Source: Sorex araneus
Lineage: Eukaryota; Chordata; Mammalia; Eulipotyphla; Soricidae
Direction of reading: 5' to 3'
DNA length: 64,000 nucleotides
Assembly (NCBI RefSeq): GCF_027595985.1
Contig: NC_073305.1
Coordinates: 27,758,134-27,822,133, forward strand
In this document: positions 34,721 to 46,397 of the stretch, in pieces
Position numbering within the stretch: position 1 is the first letter of the stretch
How the letters are laid out: every line of letters begins with the position of its first letter
Position numbers and translations under genes: made by a program
Notes under the pieces: generated by a model
What the model saw: the letters and a program-made list of their open reading frames with translations, nothing else
What the model was told of the DNA's origin: nothing
Database searches by the model: none

Positions 34721-37231
34721 GTAGGTTCACAGTGTTGGCGCTGTGACACCTTTCGAAGAGAACAAGGCGCTTTAGTAGTGGCTGTCACTTTAACCCCGTC
34801 CGCACCCCCCCACCCCGCCCCCCTGCCCTCGTTCGCCACGGTGCTGGGGGCTGGGGGCGGGGGCGGGGGCTGGAGGCGTGAGATCGAAGCGAATCGATGG
34901 GCGGTAGTGACTTTCGGAACTGGAAAGCCGGTGCAGAAGTCTGTCCTGGTGCTCGTGTTAGGCGGTGTGTCCCTAGAAAAGTCTTCTGGTACATGCGATG
35001 CTCAGGGTAGCACAGCACCCCCCCCGCCCCGCCCCCCGCAGGACATCATGGTCGGGCGACCTTTGCTTACCTGCACGTAACCCAGCGTTATTGGCAAGAT
35101 CTGGGTCAAGGGGAAGCATTAAGTGTCCTGGAGCTGCCAAGTGGCTCCTAAGACTCCACGGAGGGAGAGGATATTAACCTACAGATGACGACAATGGGAG
35201 CAAAGTTTGGCCCATTTGCAGGATGGAGAGCCCAGCTTTAGCCAGCTCTGGGCTCCTCCTGCCTGGGATGCCTCCAGCCTAGGAGGGCAGGGACCAAGGG
35301 TCTGGCAGCAGATGAGCTCCGTAAATCTTTTGCAGCCCTGCTGTGTCATTGTAGACCCGGGGGTAGCTGCTCCTTACTGTGGAGAGATGAGTTCTTCAGG
35401 TAATTGGATTCTAGTAAGAAATGGCTCACATGCCATTCTCTGGTGCCGGTGTTTCTTCTGCGGAGAAAATTGTAAAACGGAGGAAATGGCATAGGAAATA
35501 ATGACTTGGTAATGTTATTAAAGTGTATTTCTTATGGCTTTGGCTTGGAGCACAGCCCTCCTCTCTCTCTCCAGACACACTTGGAGTTCAGTTGTGCAGA
35601 AATGAGGGTGGTTCAGTTTTAGGCGGGTGTGAAGTGCACACACAAATCTGTTCGTCGGCTTGGAAACTGGAGACTAATGTTGGGGAAAAGTTGGTTCAAC
35701 AAATCAGGCTGTTGGAGCCAAAGCAAGGTCAGTCACTCTACTTTGTCACTGTTGCTTATTTGAAAGAAGTGTACTTTTCCTTGGAAAAGAAGTGCATGTC
35801 ACCAACTGCTCCTTCATGGGGAGATGGTCTTGGTGTCTGTTGGGACCATTTTGAAGGTGTTAGTGGATTGTATGGGTCATATTGTGATCACCCTGAGTGT
35901 TGCTATGCTATGTTTTGGAGACAGACTCACTTAACAAATGGATATTTGCAAATCTTTAGCGTTGTTTTGTGTTTTGAAACTAAGCTCAGAATTGAGGTTG
36001 TTTATCTACCAAAATCAATATTGTAATTTAAATGGCAGTCTACCAAGGAACTGGGATTTGAACACTTTTGGTAGACTGGACTGGGGCACCTTCAAATACA
36101 TACAAGGTTTATATTGTGGGATTCAACTATGATGAATTTAAATATTTTAATATCCTCAGCTTTCAGTTGCTTTTGATTTCATTAATATTTAATTCTGTCA
36201 TGACTGTATATTTACCACTTGAAATGACTATCTGTGGTCAACTTTAGGAGATCACTATAAACTGAGCATCATATTACCAAATGAACTCTGAGTCTCCTTT
36301 GTAAAATAGGTGTGGGGAATAATTTGAACAGAAAGCCAGTGCTGCCATTACCATATTGTTGGTTCATATGCCCCGAGCAGGAGAAATTCCTGCCATCAGC
36401 AGAAATCTGTGCTTATTTGTTTCCCTTTGATGCACCATACAGATTGTCTAATGTTCTACTGGTTGTGAGGAATAAGGAAGGCAATGCACTCCAAATATTA
36501 TAGCAGGTGAAGCGAGGACTGAAAGCGGTTTGATTACATTTAGTTAATTAGCATGTTCAGATAATTGAGTATTCCACTGATGTGATTTTACTTTATGTTT
36601 GTCTGCAATTTTTTTAGATGGAAACAAAATACTACTTTTTTCTCCCCCTCCAGGTGTTTGCCTTAAAAAAATTTGTGACCGTCTTCTCTTCACCCAGAAA
36701 TCAGCTCTGTTAACCCATTGTTTCTTGCCTTCCTACTCATTTTTCAAAGGGCTTGAGGGTACTTGCTGTGTGTTAGATTTGAATAACTCTTTTAAGTTTT
36801 GATGGATACTGAGACAAGTTACAAATTGATTTTTCTTAGGATATACTGTTATAATTAATGGGGAAGCTTTTGGGTATCTGACCAAATTATTCTACTGAAA
36901 TATAAATGGAAGACAAACTGGGATAAAGTGGAATGTGGTTTTAACAAGCTCTTTGAGGTAAGCGGAGGAGATTATCACAGCAAGATTTAAAAACAGTAAT
37001 ATACAAATATCATGTATTGGACTCCCACCATTTCTTCTCATGAGTATAATAAAAATTTTGAATACTGTATTTTTTATCTTAAATCTTGCCCCCAAGAAAG
37101 GGTACTCTGCAGAGAATATCAATAGACACATCCCTCCACCTCCCACATTAAAATGTCATGGTAGTAACAACAATTTTCATATTCTGGTTTGGGGTGATGG
37201 CTTAATTGTGTGCTTCTTTTTCATGAATTGT
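34721..37231 (+). other. Start of the long first intron, no repeats or exons recognised
   Basis: The GC-rich part runs to about 35060 with c-runs (near 35018), then the sequence is AT-rich and free of recognisable interspersed repeats to 37231. Repeat-poor DNA around a developmental-type CpG promoter is common. Open frames at 35207-35494 and 35523-36026 lack exon signals and are treated as chance. Confidence 0.45.
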
Positions 37232-37394
37232 TTGTTTTGGCCACACATGGCATTGCTTAGGGCTTACTTCTGACTCGCTGCTCAGGGATTCCTCCTGGTG
37301 GGGCCCAGGGACTATATGGAGTGCCAGGGATCGAACTCTTATCTGTTGCATGGAAGAAAAGTGCTCTACTAGCTGTGCTATCACTCTGGCTCCC
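37232..37394 (-). mobile_element. Older type A SINE, minus strand
   Basis: ttttggccacacatggcatt, gctcagggattcctcctggt, ggatcgaactcttatctg and ctatcactctggctccc in order. Confidence 0.85.
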
Positions 37395-37616
37395 AGTGAC
37401 TTTCTGAAAATGGAGTCGGAGTTTAGTAATATATCAACTTGTCTTCTACATTGTAGATTTATAAGGCCACCTCCTCAGAAAGTCTCTGAAAGGAAAAGAC
37501 AAGAAAACTCTTAGACAAGGATATTTTCATTTTAGAATTTTGTGATGTGACTGGGACTTTCTGTTTGTGGAATAAAATTGGAATAAAATTGTCTGATTCC
37601 ACTCTAGTAGCAATTT

Positions 37617-37619
37617 TCC

Positions 37620-37717
<98 letters not shown>

Positions 37718-37733
37718 TTCCTTCCTTCCTTCC
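37617..37733. repeat. (CTTT)n microsatellite changing to (CTTC)n
   Basis: Over 25 tandem cttt units, then ccttccttcc, lie directly against the T-rich tail of the SINE at 37734. The repeat probably grew from that SINE's A-rich (aaag) tail. Confidence 0.95.
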
Positions 37734-37895
37734 TTTTTTTTGGCTTTTTGGGTCACACCCGGTAATACTCAGGGGTTACTTCTGACTCTGCACTCAGGAA
37801 TTACTTCTGGCAGTGCTCAGGGGACCAAGGATCAAACCTGGGGCTGCTGTGTGCAAGGTAAACCCTACCCAGTGTACTATTGCTCTGACCCCCCA
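37734..37895 (-). mobile_element. Type A SINE, minus strand
   Basis: ggctttttgggtcacacccg, actctgcactcaggaattac, then a deletion removing catatgggatgctg, and ctattgctctgacccc. Its tail side carries the microsatellite at 37617-37733. Confidence 0.9.
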
Positions 37896-38497
37896 GCAAC
37901 AACTTTTCAAAGCAAAAGATAAAGCAGCTCCATGTGGTGTATTCTCTGACTCCATCAATGGGATAGGTCTCAGATTGACCTTATTTCTTCTGCCCTTTGA
38001 GAAGCAGTTTTATAAAAAGAAAAAAATATCCGTCTCCTAATTCTAAGACAATATCCTCAGCCCCTTTGGTGATCTTCATGTGATATTTCCTCTAACATTA
38101 TCTCAAGATTATCCTCCCCACATTTATAAAGAGTTTCTCTAAGTTGGGCGAACTCCTTTTATCTAGTTTTATAGATGAAGATTAAACCGTCCTTGTTTTT
38201 GAGCAAAAGACCTTCACATCCTTCAACCTTCACCCAGTTTTGATTGTCCTCAATTTTCTATTGGCCTTTAACATTCTTTCCTCTTTGTACTGTTTAAGAT
38301 GCTTCAGAAATGCTTTGTTTATGCAGAAAAACTTAGCTCCTTCTGAAACTTTTTCTGGCATAAGTTTTTAAAAGTATCCAGCATTGACTGTCGTACTCCA
38401 TCTTATTTCCCATGCAAATGTATGAATTATTCCTGATAACATATGGATAATGTATGAATCCTTCTTGTTTGCTTTATCGTATTTCCTCCCCCTTTCT

Positions 38498-38522
38498 TCC
38501 TCTTTCTCTCTCTCTCTTTCTT

Positions 38523-38561
<39 letters not shown>

Positions 38562-38563
38562 CA
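38498..38563. repeat. (CT)n-rich simple repeat
   Basis: Polypyrimidine tract of tctctct and ctttct units, interrupted by occasional extra t. Confidence 0.9.
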
Positions 38564-38877
38564 TAAACATGCTTACCCCATTGACCCTACTGTTTTGTAA
38601 AGAGGTGTGTATTTATGGCCCAGATGTGAGGTATTATGATCAAACCCTATTTTTTCCCCCAGGTCTTATTAAACTTTTGTTTTTGAAAAATTTATTGTTC
38701 TTGTGACTGGATTCAGAGACTGTGCACCATCGGTGATAGGCTTCACTGATGAAGGTGAATTAAGATTCTTTCCTCAACTGTGTGTTATCAATAGTGCTGC
38801 TCCAACCTTTTGGTCTTACAGTGAGTGCTATATGGAATCTTTTATCAAGATGGTCAAGTCTTTTTCTAAAATTCTTT

Positions 38878-38955
38878 TATTTTGGGGAGAGCTGGAAATT
38901 GAACCCAGAGCTTCATACACATGGAGCATTTATCACTGAGATGCATCTTTGATCT
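38878..38955 (-). mobile_element. Old SINE fragment, minus strand
   Basis: ggaaattgaacccagagctt, then catacacatggagcatttat and cactgagatgcatctttgat, resemble a reversed tRNA-type head of an old SINE family. Confidence 0.4.
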
Positions 38956-38969
38956 CTAAAGTTTTGTTT

Positions 38970-39180
38970 TTATTTTGAAATACTCTCAGGCTCATTCAAA
39001 GTTGCAAAGATAAGATGGAAAGTTCTCACATACCTTTTATCCAGCTTCCCCTCAAGTCTGCATCCTACATCAGCATGCTAGGATGATCAGGGTGAAGAAA
39101 GAGTTTGAAAAGATTAAGGCACTTATTTTGTCAGTTTTATTGAATCATTTTGTGACATGTTGATGCTCTACATTCCATCC
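38970..39180. mobile_element. Ancient L1 3' UTR-like fragment
   Basis: gaaatactctcaggctcatt, caaagttgcaaagataagat and catcctacatcagcat resemble the 3' region of old mammalian L1 (L1M) families. Orientation is uncertain. Confidence 0.4.
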
Positions 39181-39585
39181 TTCTCGGATTTGAAAACTTT
39201 GCTAATAGCTGAAAGTGTCCTGTAGATAATAGTTAAGGAAAAATTTTAACTTCAGGTTGATTTTCTCTTCCTGTTTTTTTGGTGGTGCAGAGCAACTTGT
39301 GAAGTACAAAGATTGAGATTCCTGAAGACCTGCATCAAGCAGCAGTGATCTCTATGGGAGTTACAAGTTGGGCAAAGCTCTTGAGTGCTGTTAACTTCTG
39401 GATAGTGATAGTCTATTATATCACTCTGAAAAACTCTCCAGGAAAGATAGGGTTTTCCAGTACGCCAAGAACAGCAAAATCTCAAGTGGCAAGTAGAAGA
39501 GAAGAAGCAATTGATAAAATCAAGATGATTCACTTAGATGCCTAACCCAAAGTTAGGCGCCCCCTCCCCTCCGCCACACACACAC

Positions 39586-40128
39586 CCAAAAAGGCATAAA
39601 AGCAGGATCAACATGGAGAGTATCATGCTAAGTGAAATGAGTCAGAAAGAGAGGGACAGACATAGAAGGACTGCACTCGTTTGTGGGAGACTAACACCCA
39701 ACGATAGTAGAGATAAGGGCCAGGAGGATTGCTCCACAGCTTGGAAGTTGGCCTCACATGTTGGGTGAAAAGGCAGCTCAGATAGAGAAGGGACCACCAA
39801 GTAAAGCATGTTTGGAAGGACTGCTTGAGTGGGAGGGGCGATGTGTGCTGAAAGTAGACTATAGACCTAGCGTGATGGCCATTTAATACCTGTATTGCAA
39901 ACCACAAAACCCAAAAGGAGAGAGAGTAAAAGGAAATGTGCCTGCCACGGGGCGGGGGGGGGGGTGGGGGAGGAGGAGGGGGGGAAGGGAACATTGTGGT
40001 GGAGAATGGGCATGGTGGAGGGATGGGTACTCTATCTTTGTATGACTGAAATGTAAGTGTGGAAATGTGTAAGTCTGTAACTGTACCTCATGGTGATTCA
40101 CTTTAAAAATTAATAATATTTAAAAATA
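39586..40128 (+). mobile_element. L1 3' end, plus strand
   Basis: The terminal L1 sequence is recognisable: gtatcatgctaagtgaaatg, agtcagaaagagagggacag, gcactcgtttgtgggagact, a g-run near 39948-39986 and a UTR ending ctcatggtgattcactttaa plus an A-rich tail. It lacks ORF1 and most of ORF2. The low divergence suggests a young copy. Confidence 0.8.
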
Positions 40129-40289
40129 CAAACAAATAGGCACAAAAAATAATAAATGCCCTTGGGTTTTTGCATTGTTTTAGGTCAAGCTGACTTTCTA
40201 CTCAGAAGCAGAGACTTATCCACCCTAGACAGGATGTCATTGTGATTACAAGTGAAGATCTGCATAAATCTGATTTTATCCTTATTTTC

Positions 40290-40583
40290 CATGGTTATGG
40301 ACTGGAGCGCTAGCACATGGACTGGAGCGATAGCACATGGGTTTGAGTGATAGCACAGTGGGTAGGGGTTTGCCTTGCACACAGTGGACCTGGGTTCGAT
40401 TCCTCTGTCCCTCTCAGAGAGCCCGGCAAGCTACTGAGAGTATCCCACCCACACGGTAGAGCCTGGCAAGCTACCCATCGCATACTTGATATGCCAAAAA
40501 CAGTAACAAGTCTCACAATGGAGACTTTACTGGTGGCCGCTCAAGCAAATCAATGATGACAGTGCTACAGTGCTTTCATGGTT
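40290..40583 (+). mobile_element. Type B SINE with triplicated 5' end and 7 bp target duplication
   Basis: The element at 40297-40576 lies between two copies of catggtt. Its first 20 bp unit (atggactggagcgctagcac) occurs three times with period 20, at 40297, 40317 and 40337, before the head continues. Body and RTE-like tail follow (atgccaaaaacagtaacaag, atggagactttactggtggc) ending tgacagtgctacagtgc. Confidence 0.9.
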
Positions 40584-40589
40584 CAACCT

Positions 40590-40760
40590 CACAAACCTTA
40601 TCTTTTCTTGTCTGACTCTTCTCCTATAAAATAGGAATAATTCTATTGTCTACCATCTATGATTGTGCCCTGGTTAGGATAAAAAGAAACACATAAAGTT
40701 CTTGACTCTGTGCTTTATAGATACTGATAGCTAGGTCATTTGTTAATAATTATGATGATT
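40590..40760 (+). mobile_element. MIR SINE, plus strand
   Basis: cttctcctataaaataggaa, aataattctattgtctacca and a gattaaat-like 'ggataaaaagaaacacataaag' follow the forward MIR order. Confidence 0.65.
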
Positions 40761-41813
40761 ATTGTTCAATGACTAAGATGTTCAGAGTTCTGGGAAGGCA
40801 GATACATTCACCTTTGAATTTTTAGTTCCCAGAGGTTTTTAGGGCTGGAAGTGACACAGGCACACACAAGCAAAGCAAGATGGTGCTGGTTGAGCCAACT
40901 TTGACCTGGGAGCCTTAAGATAATGCCAGGTCTTTTTCTGGTGGAAAGGAGGCTAGGGGAGTTATCTTGATATGTAAATAGGCATCTCCTTTCTTCACAG
41001 AAAATTCAAGGGGGACAAATATGAAAGACTCCTACAGTCTAGTCCAGGCCCTAATCATAAAGGAAGTAGATTTCTGTGTTTTTACATACTATGTTCACAG
41101 CTTCTCCAGAGGAGTAGATCACAAATTTTAAGACAGAAATAGGGTCAAGGAGGTAGTTCAAAGAGGTGGAGTACATGACTTGCATGCACTAGATCCTATC
41201 ATGTCCTCCCTGACCTCCCGCCAACAAAGAACTTTAAATGATTGAGCTAAAAAAACTATGTCCCTTAGGATTCCTTGGTTGCAAGCAACAGAAATAGACT
41301 TTAATATGGGTAAAAAGATACTTTACTGGATGGCTGTAGAGTAATCATCAAATCAAAGGAAAAAAAATGATTAAACTTATTTTTTTGGAACTTCAGAAGG
41401 TGGAGTGCTTGGAGGTCAGAGTAATAGAATGTGATGAAGAGTTGCCCAAAGGTTCCTATAGGAGAAAATAAATTCTAATCATTTTCTGCCTCGTGTCATT
41501 CTGTCAAGAGCCAAAGTCCATGGATGCTTATTTAATCACTCTTGTTCAGATCAGTTATCTGTGCTGTGACCAGAGAACTGTGGGCATCTACGCTGAAGTT
41601 CTGGAAAATTATTTTTGGGTGGAGATATCATTTCTAAGAGCTAAAACATCAATTTTTTGTTGCCTAACTAAGGAGATTAGATATTAGGGCAAAAATCAGC
41701 TAGTATAACATCTCTCCTGGGGCAAGGGAGAGAAGGAGAAGGGTAGGGAGAGAAAAGGACGAAAGAAAACTAGGGGGAAAGAATGAAGGAGATGGGTGAA
41801 CAAATGTAGCTAA
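40761..41813. other. Unique sequence, nothing recognised
   Basis: A weak old-SINE-like stretch occurs at about 41140-41240 (gtcaaggaggtagttcaaag). No exons are supported. A (TA)n run lies just after, at 41823-41850. Confidence 0.35.
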
Positions 41814-42031
41814 GAACCTGAAATATATATATATGTATATATATACATGTATTTGCTTTTTGGGCCACACCTGGCGATGCACAAGGGTTACTCCTGGCTC
41901 TGCACTCAGGAATCACCCTTGGCAGTGCTCAGGGGACCATATGGGATGCTGGAAATCGAACCCAGGTCGGCCGCATCCAAGGCAAATGCCCTACCCGCTG
42001 TGCTATCACTCTAGTCCTGGAACCTGAAATA
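41814..42031 (-). mobile_element. Type A SINE with 12 bp target duplication, minus strand
   Basis: gaacctgaaata flanks the insert on both sides (41814-41825 and 42020-42031). Body: ctttttgggccacacctggc, ccatatgggatgctggaaat, cgaacccaggtcggccgc; reversed head ctatcactctagtcc. The tail side carries (TA)n. Confidence 0.93.
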
Positions 42032-42409
42032 CATTGTAACATTAATTTCTTACCATTTTGAAAGAAACAATATTGCTTACTCACGTACAGAAGAGATATT
42101 CAGAAACAGGAATCTCTTTTTTCTTCCTCTAATTTTTATGAGGCTCCAGGATAGTCAGTGTATCCAAAGGCAAAACTAAGGCTTGTATCCAGATGGCTTG
42201 CGTTGTCTCAAATACCACCCCCTCCTCTACTGTCCCCCAACAACTACCCCTTTGAGGGAGTCTTCACCCTCACTGTATTCATGTGACAGTCACAGGAAGC
42301 ATTTGGTATCTGATTCAAAAATTTAAATTCCTCAGTAAAATGTAATTTATGGTACATGGCTTATTGAGCAAGTCATTGAGAATGATTTTGATTGTGGGCC
42401 TTGATGTCT

Positions 42410-42930
42410 TATAATGTCGACCATCATTTATCATGGTATCCTCCAGTTCCATCCAAGTTAGCCAGAAAAATGACAGATACAGGATGATCCCAGTATATGT
42501 GGCATATGGAATAATTGGACAAGGGAATGCAGTGCAGTAAGGGGTGTAGTTTAATCACCTTTAACCCAAGAATATAGGAAGGAGAAAAACAGAGAGGGAT
42601 AGAAATCGAGGTGGTATCAAGAAAAAGTAGATGGGAAGTAATGGGGGCCGGGGTTAATGACCCCATTTGTGTCAAGGGTACATTTGTGGTGTTGAGAAGA
42701 GGTATAGCCACAAACCACAGAGACAACAACACCAAAAGCAGGAGATCCAAACTACAACTGAATGTAAAATTGTCACAGAGGCAATCTGTGGGGTGGAGAG
42801 GGGTGGGAGGGAACCTGGGGATGCTGGTGGAGGAAAGATGTCACTGGTGGGACTGGTCCTGGAACACAGTATATCTAAAACTCAACTGTGAGCAACTTTG
42901 TAAATAACAGTGTATTCATTAAAAATACAG
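42410..42930 (+). mobile_element. L1 3' end, plus strand
   Basis: agccagaaaaatgacagata, caggatgatcccagtatatg, gtgggagggaacctggggat, cactggtgggactggtcctg and ggaacacagtatatctaaaa, then an A-rich tail near 42920. It is 5'-truncated. Confidence 0.75.
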
Positions 42931-43246
42931 AGATCATCCAGGGAACTCAGGTTCTCTGGAATATGGTAACAATTTTTATGGCTGAGGCAAGATGGGGCTG
43001 TTTCTAAATTAAAGCAAGTTATTTTTCTTCCCAAATGCCTGATTGTTTCTTTGAGCTTAGATTTAGAAGATTTTTTTTTGTTCTCATACTTGAACTTTAC
43101 AACCTTGTAGAGGGAGTCTTGCAGAAAGGAGCACTGTGGACAGTGGACATCACATTTTTGTGATGGTGAGTGTAAACCATACCTTTCTTCCTGGCATCTT
43201 ACCAGATACCCCCTGGGCACTCAAAACTAGTGTCAACATACATTTG
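42931..43246. other. Unique sequence, nothing recognised
   Basis: An open frame on the minus strand (42882-43220) has no recognisable domain. Confidence 0.35.
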
Positions 43247-43416
43247 GCTTGTTTTTGTGGGGGCCACACCTAATGATACTCAGGGGTTACTCCTCACAGG
43301 TATACAGGAAGCACTCCTGGTATTGCTTGGGGTACGATATTGGGTGCCAGGGATCAAACCTGGGTTAGCCATGTGCAAAACAAATGCCATACCTACTATA
43401 ACACATCTCTGGCCCA
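43247..43416 (-). mobile_element. Type A SINE, minus strand
   Basis: tttttgtgggggccacacct, ctcaggggttactcctcaca, ggatcaaacctgggttagcc and catctctggccc in order; moderately diverged. Confidence 0.85.
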
Positions 43417-44142
43417 AGAATTCTTCTTTAACCTGTTTAGTTATCATGCAGTAAGTGTTTCTTTTGACACTGGGATCCAGAGCTAAAAAAGAGGAACGTA
43501 CAATTGAATGGAAGAGATAGGTCTCCACAGCGCAGGATGCTCTCAGGAGTTGAGGTAACCCAAGAGCTGAGAGCCTGATGTCAGATGGAGAGGAGAATGA
43601 CTGTGTTCTGCTTGCTTGGAGGCCACTTGGAAAAGTGTCATTTCACTGGAGTCCCCGAGGAACAGGAGAGGCAGCGAAAGGAATTTCCAGATGGAGGGAA
43701 TGTGAAAGATTTAGAAGCTCTTTGTAGCATTGAGTGGAGGTGTAATTGTCATGAAGGCGGCTTGATGGCAGGACAGGAAGTTTAGACTTTATTTTATAAA
43801 TAGCAGTTTGAGATAAGAGCTTTGAGTGTGTGGTAGCAGCCTAATGCTCTCTAGGAGGGATTCCCAGATGGGGGGATTTCATGGATCACTACTTTCAAAA
43901 GGAAGTGGGGAGACAGAAATAGAATTGTTTTTTACTTATTGTGTGACTAGAGAGAACATTGCTTTATTTCACGAATAAAGGGCATTTACATATTCCAAAG
44001 AGTACATAGAAAGAATACATAGAGTGTTTTGATCTCAGAATTGGGAGCTTTTTTTGAGAAACCATAGCCTAACACTGCACCAGACTCCACCTCTGTCTCT
44101 CTGCATCCTCCCTCATTCAACCATAGAATGGTTTCTGTGTTG
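43417..44142. other. Unidentified, possibly an old interspersed repeat
   Basis: The text gacaggaagtttagacttta, followed by agtttgagataagagc, resembles a pattern seen in ancient mammalian repeats and recurs loosely near 63110. No family could be named. Confidence 0.3.
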
Positions 44143-44315
44143 TTTCCTTCTGTTTTGAGGTCACACCTGGCAATTCTCAGGGGTTACTCCTGGCTCTGCA
44201 CTCAGAAATTGCTCCTGGTGGGCTCAGAAAACCACATGGGATGCCAAGGATTGAATCCAGGTCGGCTGCATGCAAGGCAAACACCCTACTCACTCTGCTA
44301 TCTCTTGGCTCCTTT
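44143..44315 (-). mobile_element. Type A SINE, minus strand
   Basis: gaggtcacacctggcaattc, cactcagaaattgctcctgg, ggattgaatccaggtcggct; reversed head ctatctcttggctcc. Confidence 0.9.
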
Positions 44316-44364
44316 GAATGGTTTCTTTCTAGACTCTTCCATTGCTTTGTGGGTTGGATTATAT

Positions 44365-45260
44365 TGGCATGTAAGTGGTAAAAATTAACCTCTTAAAAGT
44401 ATACAATTACTTGAGCTTTGAGAGATGGCCATGCCTATGTAACTACCACCCACAATGGGATGTAGAATGTTTTCATCACTTGTGAAGTTTCCTGTGTCTC
44501 TGCAGACTCTTCCCCTCACCCTACCCAAAGCCTGCCATCAAATTTTACATAAATGGAGACAAATAGTACGTAGTCTTTCTTGTCTGACTTCATCTGCTAA
44601 ACAAAATGTATTTGCTAGTCATCATTTTGATGTATCAGATGTATAATTTTTATGTTTTTCTTTTGTAGAGGGAAGATTCTTTGTGATGCGGGGGATCAAA
44701 CTCAGAGTTTCACACATGCCAGGCATATGTTCTACCACACTAGTCAGCTCCCTGTCTCTGAGTAGCTCCCCCCCGCCCCGTGGTATAATATTTTATTGTA
44801 GAAATATGCCATGCTTTATCCATCTTATTGATGGACATTTATACATTCTTGGCTTTTATGAGCTATACTCTGTAAACATATCTGGACATACATTTTCATT
44901 TCACCTGGGTGAATTCCTAGCAATGGGAATGCTGAATCATAAGTTCCTGTACCTTTCTGGAAGACTGCCAGTCTGTTTTGACCACAGATTTGTTTCGCAT
45001 CATTTGCATTTCCACCACCAATGCCCAAGAATTCCAGTTGCTCCCCTTCATCACCAACACTTATTATTGTCTGTAGTAGGTGTGTATCGACATCTCTTGT
45101 TGGCTGTAGTTGGCCCATTCCCTGCTAGCATGAAAAAATACTGATTATTTTTCGTGTTCCTATTTGCCACTTATATGTTTCTTTATTAAAAAGTCCATCG
45201 AAATTGTGGGCCTATTTTAAATGTTGGATTGTTGGTATTCAAATTGTTGATGCAGTTTAC
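44365..45260 (-). mobile_element. Ancient L1 (L1M-type) 3' region, minus strand
   Basis: Reversed L1 order is clear: aactaccacccacaatggga, tgtagaatgttttcatcac, then tatccatcttattgatggac, gggtgaattcctagcaatgg, tctggaagactgccagtctg and gcatttccaccaccaatgcc. High divergence fits an old copy. A SINE at about 44663-44765 interrupts it. Confidence 0.8.
44663..44765 (-). mobile_element. Old SINE fragment nested in L1
   Basis: gatgcgggggatcaaactca, gagtttcacacatgccaggc and ctaccacactagtcagctcc look like the reversed head side of an old tRNA-type SINE. Confidence 0.5.
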
Positions 45261-45284
45261 TATTTTTTTTAAACATAGATTTAA

Positions 45285-45480
45285 GTTCCAGCTAGCATTT
45301 GCTGGACATTTATCATGTGCCTGTCATGCACAAGGTAGATTCAAGTTGGGTGATCTCATTTCATGCTCCACAGTAATCCTGCAAAATAACTATCATTACC
45401 CTCGAGGTCACACAGCTAGTATATGGTGGAGGAAGGATTTAAATTTACGTCTGCTGGACTGTTCCTCTTTCCACTTCATT
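45285..45480 (-). mobile_element. MIR SINE, minus strand
   Basis: gctagcatttgctggacatt, tatcatgtgcctgtcatgca, aggtcacacagctagtatat, ggtggaggaaggatttaaat: reversed MIR with its well-kept core. Confidence 0.82.
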
Positions 45481-46397
45481 GGGTGTGACACAAGGTCTGC
45501 TTTCCACTACAGGTGAAAGTCCAAGCCAGAACTGTTCACATTGCTCTGGGTGCTTTAAAAGCAGCCCTCAGGTGAAACAACACAACTGGCATTGGATGCA
45601 AATTAGAACACTAAGCTTCGGGCTAGAGGACTCCCACTTTTGTTTCAGTTCTGAGAAGTACTGTCTGCCATCCAGATTAGAAAAGTGAGAATTCTCCTGA
45701 AGAGTGGAAGGTTGGAGGTGTTCATTTGCATTTCTGTTATAAGGATGTCCGTCACTCTTGGAAATACGGCTGCACTGTGGTTACCTGAGGCCCAGATAGG
45801 ACGGTTTACTTGGGAATGAATCAACTCTCATAATCTAGTTGTGTTCTTCCAGGCTGCGAGGCCTTTGGACACAGGAACACTTTGTCTGAGGTGGATTCTC
45901 TTAGCTATAAAGATGATGGCTGAGACTCTCCTTGGCAAACCTGAGAGTCCTAATAATCCAATCTTGAATTTTTGGTAGAGTGGCAAACTCCCTCCATCCC
46001 ATGAAACCCTCTGGTCCTGGTACAACCGAATTGCAAGATAGGTGAAGCATCTGGTCCATTAGAGCGTCTCAGAATATGAGAGCTGTCACTGGTGAAAGTG
46101 CTTTGGGGCATATTCAATTTATGAATCTAAAAATGACTCATTGAATTTCAGGACTAATGAGGGCCTGTGAATGACTGATTCCAGGTTCTCCAAATTGAGT
46201 TAAAAATAGTTCAAAGCAAAACTGTGGATTTGAATGGGCGGCCATAGGCTTTTCCAAGACAGCTCTGCAAGGCCACTAACCGTGAAGCCTTTTAGAAATC
46301 TAGCTGAGAAATTCTTTGGGCTGGGGAAGAAAAGGTACTTAGCATGCTTCCATGGGCAGGAGAGAAAGAAATGACCTCAATAAATGAATTTGTTTAG
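45481..46397. other. Unique sequence, nothing recognised
   Basis: No repeats or exons supported. It is moderately GC-balanced with several short open frames. Confidence 0.4.

Larger units (their letters stand above)
33050..34900 (+). promoter_or_regulatory. CpG island promoter region of the polyglutamine gene
   Basis: CG dinucleotides become dense from about 33050 and stay so to about 34900, in sharp contrast to the AT-rich flanks. GC boxes are frequent, for example ggcgggcgcgggcg near 34272 and ggcgggagggcgggcgcg near 34295. No convincing TATA box is seen. The island covers the sequence before and around the coding exon at 34427, so it probably contains the transcription start sites and 5' UTR. 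The long open frames on both strands here follow from the low frequency of stop codons in GC-rich DNA. Shrew, human and mouse alignment would be needed to locate the start site. Confidence 0.88.

Noticed and set aside
33897..34730. Minus-strand frame with a long poly-alanine run
   Set aside because: It is the antisense reading of the CAG tract. The alanine run comes from the repeat, not from a recognisable protein.
35207..36026. Two open frames of 95 and 167 codons after the exon
   Set aside because: No recognisable protein family and no acceptor/donor pair at their edges; treated as chance frames in the intron.
37547..37765. Frame with repeated FLSF motif
   Set aside because: It is the translation of the (CTTT)n microsatellite.
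37500..38600. CRISPR-like or satellite array
   Set aside because: The tandem structure is simple microsatellite DNA without spacers.
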